From NCBI GenBank assembly GCA_027475525.1, contig JAMWFC010000049.1, positions 5,936,947-6,000,946 on the forward strand: a stretch of 64,000 bases of DNA. Direction: 5' to 3'. A program made the position numbers and the translations under genes. Shown here piece after piece: positions 53,240 through 62,907 of the stretch (the stretch's first letter is position 1; the number at the start of each line of letters is the position of its first letter). The notes beneath the pieces were generated by a model, which was given only the letters and a program-made list of their open reading frames with translations, had not been told where the DNA came from and made no database searches. Origin of the DNA: Macrolepiota albuminosa. Its lineage: Eukaryota > Basidiomycota > Agaricomycetes > Agaricales > Agaricaceae.

Positions 53240-55484
53240 ACATATATCGTCGACCACTCTGGACCTCGTCGAGAAACACAGACTCTTTCCATAAACGTGT
53301 CGCACATTGCGGCTGCATCATCCATGGAGTGGGCTGGCAAGAAGTGCGCCTTCTTTGTCAACTTATCACAAACCACCTGCACCGCATCAAAACTACATGA
53401 AGATGGTAGCGGGGGACCGTCAGGAATCTCCAGGGGCTGGAGCAGGCCAAACAGCTTTTGATATCGAGGTTTGACATGCTGGCAAGTCTCACACCTGTCG
53501 ACATATCATTGCACGTATTCGGACATCCTCAGCCAGTAGTAGTTACGTGCCACCAGTGCTAGCGTGTTCGCATGACCTGGATGTTCTGCTGGGATCGAAT
53601 CGTGGTACAACTGCAACACGGTCCTCTTCACCTCCTCGTCCTCCAGTACATACACCAGCCCCTGAAACCTCACCAATCCATTGTCAACTCAGAAGTCCTT
53701 CAGCCTTGAGTGAACCAATGCCAGCGCTTTGTCCAAGGCCCACAACGGTGCCAGCTTCTTGTCTGTCCTCAATGCCTGCCTAATCCACGCTAGAATATCC
53801 CTGTCTGCCAACACTTGTTGCACCGCTGCCACCCGCTGCACCACCTCTGACTCCCCACACCTCCCCACTGCCACCACCACAGCTCATCAGACTCTCCTAC
53901 ACTTTCCCACCTGCTTCTCAGAGAGCACCTGCTGGCCTGTATTGTCCAACCCCTCTACCTCATGATCTGGTCTGCGTGACAGCCCATCCAGCCCCGCACT
54001 GAGATGACTTGGGCAGTGGTGAATCCAGAAAGCAAAGCAATTCAGAAAAATGCTCCACCTCACCTGGCGATGGTTCAGATCCCACGCTGACATGAAATAC
54101 TCCAAATTGCGGTGGTCAGAGAACACATCGACTGGGTGTGGGCTGCCCTCAAGGTAAGGCCTCTACATTTCAAATGCTCTCATGACTGACAGAAGCTTCT
54201 TATCATGCACGTTGTAATTGTGTTTTGCTGGTTACATTGCCTTGGAGAAGAACACCACTGGTTGCCAGTCACCCCTGCCTACCTCTTGTAACAGGATTGC
54301 CCCGATTGCAAAATCAGATGCATCTGTCTCCACCTGAAACACTGCTTCTGTGTTCGGCATCATCAGCACCAGAGCCTCCACCAATGCCCTCTTCAGCGCC
54401 ACAAATGCTGCCTGCTCCTCTGCCCCCCACCACCACAAAACATCCTTCCTCTTCAGCCATTCCAACAGGCATGTGATCTCTGCATAGTCCTCCACAAAAC
54501 GGCGGTAAAAATTGCAGAACCCCAAGAACTGATTTACATGGCACAAGTTCTGAGGCATTGGCCACTCCATCATCCCACTGACCTTTACAGGGTCCATACC
54601 CACATGTCCTGGAGATATCTTCAATCCCAAATAGTCAACTTCCATTGTACAAAAATAGCACTTCTCAGGCTTCAAGAACAGGTCAGCTTCACGTAGATGG
54701 TGCAAGATCTCCTGGACATGAGCATCATGCTGCGGATAATGATATTGTCCAAGTAAAGTACCATGTAAACGTCAACCAGGTCATGAAAAAGACTGTTCAT
54801 CATCCGCTGAAAAGCCACTGGAGCATTGCACAACTCAAACTGCATGACCAGAAACTCAAACTGACCATAATGTGTGCAAAAAGACGTCTTCCACTCATTA
54901 CCGTGCCAGATCCTGACGTTGTAGTAGCCCCACCTCATGTCAAGGGTGGTGAACACCTTTGCAACATGTAGTCAATCCAACAGCTCCATTGTGAGTGGAA
55001 TTGGATATGCATCTGGCTGAGCAACTGCATTGAGGGCACAAAAGTCAACAACAAGACACAGCGAACCATCTTTCTTTTTAATGAAGAAAACTGGAGCACT
55101 ACAAGGCGCACTCAATGGCCGTATGTACCCTTTTGCCAAATTCTTGTCAATGAACTCACGTAGCACCTGTAGTTCTGCCAGTGCCAGCTGGTATAGCCTG
55201 CCTGGAGGAGGGACCAACGTGCCATCGATAAGGTCAATGCCTAGGTTGTGCTCTTGGTGGGTTGGCAGTCGCTCTGACCACAACTTGTTGAACACCTCCA
55301 AGAACTTGTGAAACTCGACTGGCACCATATCCTCAATGCTGCATTTCTCCAGGCCTCCCGCTGCTCTCTCTGCCAGAACCTGCAAAAAACTCCATTCTGC
55401 CGCACCCTGCACCGACTCCCAGTCCCACCTCTGTTCCAAGAACACACATCCATCCTCTCCCTAGCTCTCTGCTTGCCTGATCGC
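53240..55484 (-). pseudogene. Decayed Ty3 pol (G3), truncated at both ends
   Basis: On the minus strand: an RT start (APVFFIKKKDGSLCLVVDFC), [20 protein letters not shown], the catalytic box reading YLDN instead of YLDD, the RT thumb, an RNase H (ETDASDFAIGAILLQ), FSDHRNLEYF, and an integrase zinc module (YHDSIPAEHPGHANT...CETC) up to VVCDKLTKKAHFLPAHS. Stops and frame changes are frequent. Arg-to-Cys and Arg-to-His replacements at conserved sites (DFC for DFR, FCTHYG for FRTRYG) show CpG loss. The right end is cut by the G2 LTR and the left end abuts the midasin pseudogene. Confidence 0.88.
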
Positions 55485-56240
55485 TGTCAGGTTCCGCTGA
55501 GTCGGGGGCTTTCCGGGAAAGCAACGCCCTTACGATGCGGACTTGACCTACGAATACTCGGGTGTCTGGAACTCCGGGACTAGGATTCCGGGGTTCAAGA
55601 CGTGGACAGGGAAATCCCGGGAGAGGGGACTTAGTCCGGGGGTTTTGGGTGGATGGGTAACGGGGAAGTTCGGGTAGGGGTCGAGTCGTGAACCGGGGGT
55701 TCTAAGACGAGACCAAGTTAGTAAGTTAAAGTCGCGAAGTGCGTACCAAAGCTTAGAGCACGCGATTATCCAAGCGTGCCAGTCAAGCGTGCCAGTCAAT
55801 GCGTACCAGTCAAATAGAGGGCACGCAACAATCCAAGTAAAGCAGAGTAACAGTATATGTATGCAATATCAAGACTACCGAATACAACAGGGAGCTACAC
55901 TATAAGTACTACGGGGCCGGGTCTCGTGGTTCCGGGATGTCTGGGATGGGTTCCGGGGGTCATTGAGTAGCGGCAGGGGCTGTATACCGGGATCGCGCGT
56001 GTGGGGCGCGCGATCAATTGGCGCGGATGGAGCCGTGATGCGTGATGCATGATGGCCGGCACGAGTCGCGTGATCTGATCGTTGATCGGGGCTGGTGACG
56101 GCTGATGGCGGTCCTTGATGCGCGTGATGGCGGTGTCGGCGGTCGTGATGGCGGGGCGTGTCCTGTGGGGTCGGAGGGAGGGTCCCGGAGGGTGTTCCGG
56201 GGGTGTCCCGGGGTGGGCCCGGAGGGGAGGGGTCGTGACA
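55485..56240 (-). repeat. G2 3' LTR
   Basis: 756 bp, TGTCACGACCCCTCC to GCGGAACCTGACA on the minus strand. It contains AGTCTTGATATT (minus strand of 55865-55876), about 25-30 bp after a TATA sequence (minus strand of 55901-55907). That is the predicted RNA 5' end that pairs with the PBS. It is inserted in G3. Confidence 0.92.
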
Positions 56241-56250
56241 TCACCCCCCC
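56241..56250 (-). other. G2 polypurine tract
   Basis: On the minus strand this reads GGGGGGGTGA, immediately before the 3' LTR start TGTCACG. Confidence 0.75.
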
Positions 56251-56368
56251 CTCAGCGCCGAGACCCTCCGAGGCGCGCGTAGCCGGCGGTTCGGACCGGG
56301 GGTCAACCGTGGGATCCGGCACCTGACCTGCCACGTATCGAAAAAAAAATTTACCGTCAAGTTCAACC

Positions 56369-58046
56369 ATGTCGCATACGCCAACGCATTCCCCGATGCC
56401 CCCACAAACGAACGAGGTCGCGCCCCTCATGGTGTGGGAAGCCCGGGACGCGCGTTATCGGGCTCGACTTGACCGGGAGCGCGTGGCGGAGCTCGCCCAG
56501 CAGCGTAAGTGTCTTCCCGCGTCGTCCGCCTATCCCACTGACCTTCCTATTTCAGAACAACACAGCAATCCTATCGCGGGTCCCAGCCGGCACCCGGAGC
56601 CTGCTCCCGATGCGGGTCCCAGCATCGTCCTGGAGGCCCGCCTGAGTCGTCCCGCCCCTACCTTTGCGCGGATGACAGTCCGCCCTCCCCGCCCCCCGCT
56701 TCCGTCATTCTGGGATGCCGGTGGGGGCCGTATCCGAAGTCCCGGAGGGTCAGCGCGTTGTGTGGGCGGACACGACGCAGGAGTTGTTTGGGGAGGCCCT
56801 GGAGAGGCCCCGGGGTCTACCCACCTACGCCTGGTGTGTGAATAATGGACCGGTGAGTGCTTTCTTACCTTGGGTCTCGTTGCTGACTTTGGCGCAGTGC
56901 CTCCACTGCGCTCGACGAATGGTCCCCTGCCTGTTCGAGGTCCCGGGCCCCTCGTCCCGCCAGGACACGTCCGTGTGTGAGGCATGCCGCCTCAACCACG
57001 AGCGATGTTCCGTGTCGGCGCTGTGGAGGACGCGTTGCGTCTCCCGAGAGCAGGGGTGGCCGCTGGGGGGGGTCACCCGGAGGATGGGGGTCGCGGAGCC
57101 GGCGGGGGAGGCGACGGAGCCGGTGGGGGAGGTGGCTGCGGCGGATCCAGGGGGGTTGAGGAGCGGGGGTGCCATTCGGGTGGGGGGCCGGGGCCGGCCC
57201 GTGGTCCTCATCACGCGCCGAGCGACCCAGGCCGGGAGGAGCCGCGAGGGGCGCAGGGGGCGCCCTGACAAGGGGAAGCGGCGGGCGTCGCCAAGCCCTT
57301 CTCCAGGGCCGTCGAAGAGGGCGCGTCTGCCCACCGAGACCCCACCCCCGGTTTCCCCGCCACGCCTCTCCCCGGCGGTGTTTTCGCCTCTGTCGGGGCG
57401 GCCCCTGGGGGCGGACGTGGGGGTCCTGCTGGAGCGACCGGGGGAGTCCGAGGAGGCCGACGTGCGGAGGGAGTTGGAGGCGGGCCGGGAGGCGCGTCGA
57501 CAGCTGGAGGAGGCCCGAACCGCTCGGGGGGAGGCGGAGGCGGAGCTGGAGGCGTTGCGGGTGAGGTTGGAGCAGGGAGTGGGGATCCCAGAGAGGGCCC
57601 CCTCGGGACAGGAGGTGGTGGAGGCTCTGCGCCGTGACGTGGTGGTCGCGCGCATGGCATCTCTTAGTGAGTCCCCTGTCTCCGAATTACTTCGTCTGCT
57701 AACGTCTCCAGGCTGGGCCTGGGAGCATCGCCTGCTCCTGGATGGGGCTGCCACGGCACTGGCCTCGCTACAGGAGGGGCAGCGCCCGGAGGTGACGACC
57801 CCCGGGGTGGAGCGCGGGCTTGACCTCTTGGGGCGATTAGTGGTCGCCCACCGGCGGAGGAACATACCTGCCCCCGGGTCCTGGTTCGAGCGAGTGTTGG
57901 ACGAGGGTGAGCCCCTCCCGTCTTGGGAGCTCCTGGCCGAGGAAGTGTGGCGGGAGCATGGTCCAGAGGGGGTGGGGGAGGATTTCCGGGGGTGGCCGAG
58001 GGGGAGGGAGGGCGAGGGGAGTCACGATCTGGGGCCCCAGCATTAG
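56369..58046 (+). CDS. G2 antisense accessory gene: Zn2Cys6-like, coiled-coil protein
   Basis: Likely start ATG 56369. The intron after codon phase C at about 56505 is GTAAGT...CAG; further introns are 56853-56897 and 57667-57711 (both 45 bp). The second exon block has PEGQRVVWADTTQELF. Just after intron 56853-56897 comes a cysteine cluster C-x2-C-x6-C-x15-C-x2-C-x6-C, very close to the fungal GAL4-type pattern. Then come a basic patch (KGKRRASPSPSPGPSKRAR), a strong coiled coil (EEADVRRELEAGREARRQLE region) and a Trp-rich C-terminus. One frame change near 56712 (TTCTGGGATGCC) separates exon 2 from the rest and may inactivate it. The gene is convergent with pol (271-bp gap). The layout parallels the family E gene. 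DNA binding is inferred. Confidence 0.75.
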
Positions 58047-58317
58047 GAGTGGCGTTTTTTTTTTGTTTCTTGTCCCGGCCTAGAACTGTAAATAGTGTAC
58101 TTATAGGAAAAAATGTATATACTTGGTCCTTCGGAGTAGGTAAGAGAGGAATCGTGTAAGTAATGCGGCGGAAAAGCTGGAGGGAGACCCTGCTTTGGCT
58201 CCGGGGCGCTACATATGATAAAAGGTACTAGAAAAGGAGTAAGTCCTGAGAAGGGGAAGCAGAAAGTATACGTGGGAGTTGAATCCCTACTGAGCCCAGA
58301 GGCGGGAGTTACGCCCA
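58047..58317. other. G2 spacer between convergent antisense gene and pol
   Basis: 271 bp with no ORF. It contains T-rich and AT-rich sequence (TTTTTTTTTGTTTCTTGTCC; ATAGTGTACTTATAGG) that may serve as terminators for both strands. Confidence 0.5.
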
Positions 58318-61300
58318 CTACTGCCGTCTGTGAGTCCTGCGCCTGGGAGGATCGCTTCCCAGGCGCCGCTGTTGGAAGTCCCAGAGTTTGTCGAGGGCGC
58401 CTTTGAGGTTTCGGCGTGGTTCCCAAGTGTCGTCTTCCGGGCCGTATCCCTTCCACCATACAAGGAAGTGGGGTCGTCCACGAATGTTCCGGGAGTCGAG
58501 GATGTCTTCGACCTCGTAGTGGTACTCGTCCTCGACCTCGACCGGGGGAGGGGGTTCGGGTCGTCGTCCAGGGAAGGGATCCGGGGGGTGTCGCTCCAGG
58601 AGGCGGACGTGGAAAACCGGGTGCAGTCCTTTTAGTCCCGGGGGAAGTTCGATCTTGTAGGCGTGGGATGAGACCTTCTTCAATATTTTGAACGGGCCGA
58701 GACGCTTGTGATCGAGTTTTGGGGAGGGCCGGCGGGTGCGGAGGTGTCGTCGATCTAACCATACCTTTGTTCCCGGGGTCCAGTCGGGGGTGTCTTCCCG
58801 TTTCCGGTCGGCGTGTTTCACGTAGGCCCGGTTTGCGATGTCGATCTCTTCCCGGAGAAACTCGTGAAGAGACTGGAGATCCCGGGCCACCTCGTGGGCG
58901 GCGTGCGACGGGATGTCCCGGAGCAAGAGCGTCAGTCGAGGGTGGTATCCCTTGTTGGCGAAGAAGGGCGATACCCCGGTGGCAGAGTGCGGCGTGTTGT
59001 TGTAGGTGAACTCGGCCAGGGGGAGCTCGGCGCGCCAGTCGTCCTGCAAGTAGTTGACGTATAACCGGAGGTACTGCTCGAGGGACTGGTTGACCCTTTC
59101 GGTTTGGCCGTCGGTTTCGGGGTGGTAGGCGGTAGAGAGGTTAGTCTTTACTTCAAGTGCCTTACACAGGGAAGTCCAAAACTTGGAGACGAAGAGTGGG
59201 CCACGGTCGGAGACGATGTCGTCTGGGAGACCGTGTTTGGCGAAGACATGCTTGAGGAACAGCCGGGCGAAGTCCGGGGCGGTATCCGTGGTGTGGCAGG
59301 GTAGGAAGATGCCCTGTTTGGTTAGCCTGCACACAACGACGAGAATGGCATCGAACCCTTCAGATTCTGGGAGCTCGACGATGTGGTCCAGAGATATTGA
59401 GGACCAGGGGCGTCGTCCGACCGGCAGGGGTTTCAGGAGTCCGTACGGTCGGTGTCGGGGGACCTTGGCCCGGAGGCAGGGCTCGCATGATCGAATGTAA
59501 CGGGTCACGTCCTTCTTCAACCCTGGCCAAAAGTAAGTCCGGGAGATGAGCTGGAGGGTCTTATGTATTCCAGGGTGTCCCCGGAGCTTGTGGTCGTGGT
59601 GTTGTCGGAGGACGTCGTAGCGAAGTCGGGCGTGATCCGGGACGTAAATGCGGCCGTCCCGGAGGAGGAGTTTTTTGTCGGGGGACAGGGAGAAGGCGGG
59701 GTCCCGGTCGGTCCCATCAGGGGGTCTGCGGGGGTCGTGGTCGGTGAAGTACTTGTCTCGGGGGGCGCGGTGGATCTGACTCAGGGTCCCTTCCTCGTTT
59801 AAGATTAGTAAGGCATTCAAATGTTCGGGAGGGATCACCACGCGATGGTTGAACGCATTGCGTTCTGCTTCGAATAACTTCTTCGGATAGACGTCCGGTC
59901 GACGGGTGAGGGCGTCGGGCTTAGCGCCAAGTCGTCCCGGGCGGTACTGGATCGTGAAGTCGTACTCCGAGAGGATCTCGGACCATCGGGCCTGCCGTCG
60001 ACTAAGCTGCTTGGTCGTGGTGAAATACTGCAGGTTGTTATGATCAGAGTAGACCTGAATCCGGTGCCGGGCTCCCTCGAGGTAGGCTCGCCATTGTTTG
60101 AAGGCTTCGACGATGGCGAGGAGCTCCTTGTCGTAAATGTCGTAATTGAGCTCGGCGTTGATCATGGACCGGGTGTAGAAGGCGACTGGCCGGGGCTCCC
60201 CACCGTCAGACTCCATCTGCGAGAGAATCCCGGCGATGGTGTAATCGGAGGCGTCGCATTCTAGGATGATCGGGAGGGCCGGGTCGTAGTGCTGGAGTAC
60301 GGGGGCGACTGTGAAAGCCTCCTTAAGCAGGTTAAAGACGCTCTGGCACTTACTGTCCCAGTTCCAGGCGGTATCCTTGCACGTGAGCCAGTTGAGGGGT
60401 TTCGTGATCCCGGAGTAGTTGTCTATAAACCTCCGGTAGAAGTTAGCGAAACCCAGGAAGGACTGTACTTCCTTCACATTCCGGGGCTGCGGCCAGTTGA
60501 CGATAGCCTCGACCTTATGGGGATCCATGCGAACGCCATTTGGGAATACAATGACGCCAAGATACTCGACCTCTTCCGTGTGGAACGAACACTTCTCGGG
60601 CTTGGCGTGGAGGTTGTGTTCCCAGAGGCGTTCGAGGACTTGCCGGACATGCTTCTGGTGATCCTCCGGTGAGTCGGAATAAATGAGGATGTCGTCCAGG
60701 TAGACGATCACGAAGACGTCGCTCATGTCATGGAAGATGTCGTTCATGAAGTATTGGAATGTGGCGGGGGAGTTAGTCATTCCGAAAGGCATCACAAGAT
60801 ACTCAAACAGACCATACCGCGTGCGGAACGCGGTTTTCCACTCGTGTTCCGGGGCGATGCGGACATTGTTGTAACCAGAGCGGAGGTCGATCTTCGTATA
60901 AACCTTGGCACTGCGGAGTCGATCGACCAGATCGCCAATGAGCGGGAGCGGGTAGCGGTTCTTCTTGGTGATCTTATTGAGTCCCCGGTAGTCGACACAG
61001 AGTCGGAGCGAGCCGTCCTTCTTCTTGGCGAATAGAACCGGGGCTCCGGCAGCGGAGGCGGAGGGTCGGATGAATCCCTTACCGAGCATTTCGTCGAGGT
61101 AGTCCTTGAGAGCCCGGAGTTCGACCTCCGACATGTTGTAGACCTTGCCGAAAGAGGGGGTGGCTCCTTCCTCGAGGTCAATGGTGTGATCATAGGGGCG
61201 GTGAGGGGGAATCTCCTTGGCGTCTCCTTCGGAGAATACGTCAGCGAACTCATGATACTCCGGGGGAACTACTTCTCGGAGGATTTGCTCCTCGGTTTTC

Positions 61301-61785
61301 TGTTCCAGGGGAATAGCGTCCCCTCGTAGGTGTTCTTCCGGGAGAGAAGGCGAGGTGTGCAGCTGAAACGTGGGAGTTCCATTCCTCATGAGGCGGGCGA
61401 AGGGGGCGGCCCCAATGATCCTGATGTCGAGTGCGCTCGGGTCGATCGGAGTTGCAGAAGCATCGGCCAGAGCGGGTGCAACGCGTGTCTGAGACCGGCA
61501 GGGGTAGTTCAGCCCTTTGTACTTGTTCCGAGGAATGTTTGGGGGTCGATCGGGGGCCTTGCGGTCTCGGACGGGCGTGGGAGGTGCATGCGTTGGGGGC
61601 GCGTCGATCGTCCCGGGGGTGTCGGGCGTCGGGTCGTTCCCTAGGGCCCGGAGGTGCACGGCGGTCAAGGGGTGGTCTTCGGGTCCCGGGAAGGTCATGG
61701 TGAGCGTCCTCCAATCGATGTCGGGGTTCGTGTCGCGCAGCCAGGGTAGTCCCAGCACCATCGGGGTCGATTCGTGAAGTCGCGT
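58318..61785 (-). CDS. G2 Pol: protease end, RT, RNase H, integrase, chromodomain (5'-truncated)
   Basis: The intact frame enters from the E3 LTR; genuine Pol begins at 61785. Numbered from 61815, [15 protein letters not shown] closes the protease at about 20-35. RT has [25 protein letters not shown] and YLDD near 372. RNase H has ECDASDYTI near 520 and [10 protein letters not shown]. The integrase zinc module ([11 protein letters not shown]...CEPC) lies near 740-780, with catalytic D (SLDHIVELP) near 810, D (VSDRGP) near 870 and E (GQTERVNQ) near 906. A C-terminal chromodomain ([23 protein letters not shown]) spans about 1095-1140 and should direct integration to modified histones. No internal stops occur. 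Confidence 0.93.
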   Translation of the reverse strand, partial: TRLHESTPMVLGLPWLRDTNPDIDWRTLTMTFPGPEDHPLTAVHLRALGNDPTPDTPGTIDAPPTHAPPTPVRDRKAPDRPPNIPRNKYKGLNYPCRSQTRVAPALADASATPIDPSALDIRIIGAAPFARLMRNGTPTFQLHTSPSLPEEHLRGDAIPLEQKTEEQILREVVPPEYHEFADVFSEGDAKEIPPHRPYDHTIDLEEGATPSFGKVYNMSEVELRALKDYLDEMLGKGFIRPSASAAGAPVLFAKKKDGSLRLCVDYRGLNKITKKNRYPLPLIGDLVDRLRSAKVYTKIDLRSGYNNVRIAPEHEWKTAFRTRYGLFEYLVMPFGMTNSPATFQYFMNDIFHDMSDVFVIVYLDDILIYSDSPEDHQKHVRQVLERLWEHNLHAKPEKCSFHTEEVEYLGVIVFPNGVRMDPHKVEAIVNWPQPRNVKEVQSFLGFANFYRRFIDNYSGITKPLNWLTCKDTAWNWDSKCQSVFNLLKEAFTVAPVLQHYDPALPIILECDASDYTIAGILSQMESDGGEPRPVAFYTRSMINAELNYDIYDKELLAIVEAFKQWRAYLEGARHRIQVYSDHNNLQYFTTTKQLSRRQARWSEILSEYDFTIQYRPGRLGAKPDALTRRPDVYPKKLFEAERNAFNHRVVIPPEHLNALLILNEEGTLSQIHRAPRDKYFTDHDPRRPPDGTDRDPAFSLSPDKKLLLRDGRIYVPDHARLRYDVLRQHHDHKLRGHPGIHKTLQLISRTYFWPGLKKDVTRYIRSCEPCLRAKVPRHRPYGLLKPLPVGRRPWSSISLDHIVELPESEGFDAILVVVCRLTKQGIFLPCHTTDTAPDFARLFLKHVFAKHGLPDDIVSDRGPLFVSKFWTSLCKALEVKTNLSTAYHPETDGQTERVNQSLEQYLRLYVNYLQDDWRAELPLAEFTYNNTPHSATGVSPFFANKGYHPRLTLLLRDIPSHAAHEVARDLQSLHEFLREEIDIANRAYVKHADRKREDTPDWTPGTKVWLDRRHLRTRRPSPKLDHKRLGPFKILKKVSSHAYKIELPPGLKGLHPVFHVRLLERHPPDPFPGRRPEPPPPVEVEDEYHYEVEDILDSRNIRGRPHFLVWWKGYGPEDDTWEPRRNLKGALDKLWDFQQRRLGSDPPRRRTHRRQ

Positions 61786-62737
61786 TGATGACGCCCAAAG
61801 TTTGGTCAGTAACAAATGTAACTAAAGTGTTACCGTACCAAGAGTGTGCGTTGGGCGCGCTATAAGTGATTTGAGGAGTCCCGGGCAGGTCCCAGAGAAC
61901 GCGTCTGTGGAAAAGGGGAAAAGTCGGTAACGGGTGTCGGCAAGTGTCAAGCGCTAAGGTAAAGCGCCTAAGGAAATGCGGTAAGTGAAGACGGCAAGGG
62001 TGAGCGGCAAGAGCACGATAAGCTTAGCGAAGTTCTAAGCGTCGATAATGCCTGCCGTAGTTGCAAGGCGCGAGTATGTCGAGTGTTGGCGAGCGTCTGC
62101 AACTGCCGATGAGTTTGACGTTGCCGACCGTAGCGTAAATGAGCTCTTGAGCATAAGGGAGACTGAGGAAAGGGGAGTAAACTGTGGTCTATTGTTCTCT
62201 TCTTCTCTATGTACAAATCGGTAAGTACTTTTATACTACAATGAGTTCGCCGTCGCCAGTGGCTAATGACGCCAGAGTGCGGTAAACTAGAAAATTTCAA
62301 AGGGGTAGCTCCAGCGGTTTCAGATCCCTACCGTCCATTCAAGAGCCTTAGCAACGCCAGGCAACAGATCGCGAAGCTAAACCATCACTCCATCACCCTT
62401 CTGTCTGTCAGAACACCTAAGCGACGTTGGGCGCCAAATCGAGACGGTAAGCGGTGTCAGACGCCAAGGTCAAACGCCAAGCTGTCCGTCAGTTTTTGAT
62501 AGATCATCAAGCTTCTCGCTAAGCGCTGTCGTCAGTGACTGATGCCATCTGTCAGTTGTCATTCTTGCTGCCGTCGGCGCTATCATTGATTGGATCTGCT
62601 TCTTGCCGTGCGCGGCCGTCAGAAATGGCTTAAAATAGGTAGAACGCGTGCGCTAAGTTTGGAACAAGTGCGGCAAGGTTTCCGGAGCCGGTGCCGAGCC
62701 TGCCGTTGATGCGCCTAACCTGTATAGGGTCCTATCA
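61786..62737 (-). repeat. E3 3' LTR
   Basis: About 952 bp, starting TGATAGGACCC at 62737 on the minus strand and ending GGCGTCATCA at 61786. The flank in G2 is GCGT (61782-61785). The internal side is 62738 and above, shown by the PPT. Confidence 0.93.
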
Positions 62738-62748
62738 TCTCCCCCCAA
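62738..62748 (-). other. E3 polypurine tract
   Basis: Minus-strand TTGGGGGGAGA directly precedes the LTR start, identical to E2. Confidence 0.8.
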
Positions 62749-62830
62749 CTGAAAAATTGACTGTCCTCAGTCACCAAATAAGGCTACCGTTACCGCTTTT
62801 GTGACAAGTGGTCCGTGCGTTCTTGAGATT

Positions 62831-62840
62831 TGGTTTATAG
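62831..62840 (+). promoter_or_regulatory. Candidate TATA element for E3 antisense gene
   Basis: GGTTTATAGTCC lies about 70 bp before the ATG at 62908 and is conserved in E2 (minus strand near 23530). It suggests that the antisense gene has its own promoter inside the element next to the 3' LTR. Confidence 0.4.
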
Positions 62841-62907
62841 TCCTGGCGCATGAGTGTGGACTTCGTTTCTCCTCCCCATCTTTTTCCTGGCGCTCAAATA
62901 AAAAAAT

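Larger units (their letters stand above)
55485..61785 (-). mobile_element. Ty3 chromovirus G2 (family G), 3' part
   Basis: On the minus strand: the end of protease, RT, RNase H, integrase and chromodomain (61785-58318), a convergent antisense gene on the plus strand (56369-58046), the PPT and the 3' LTR. The 5' portion is separated by E3 and lies beyond the window. Confidence 0.92.

Noticed and set aside
56825..57865. 346-codon minus-strand ORF opposite the G2 antisense gene
   Set aside because: It is a mirror of a GC-rich coding region. The plus strand has introns, the cysteine cluster and the coiled coil.
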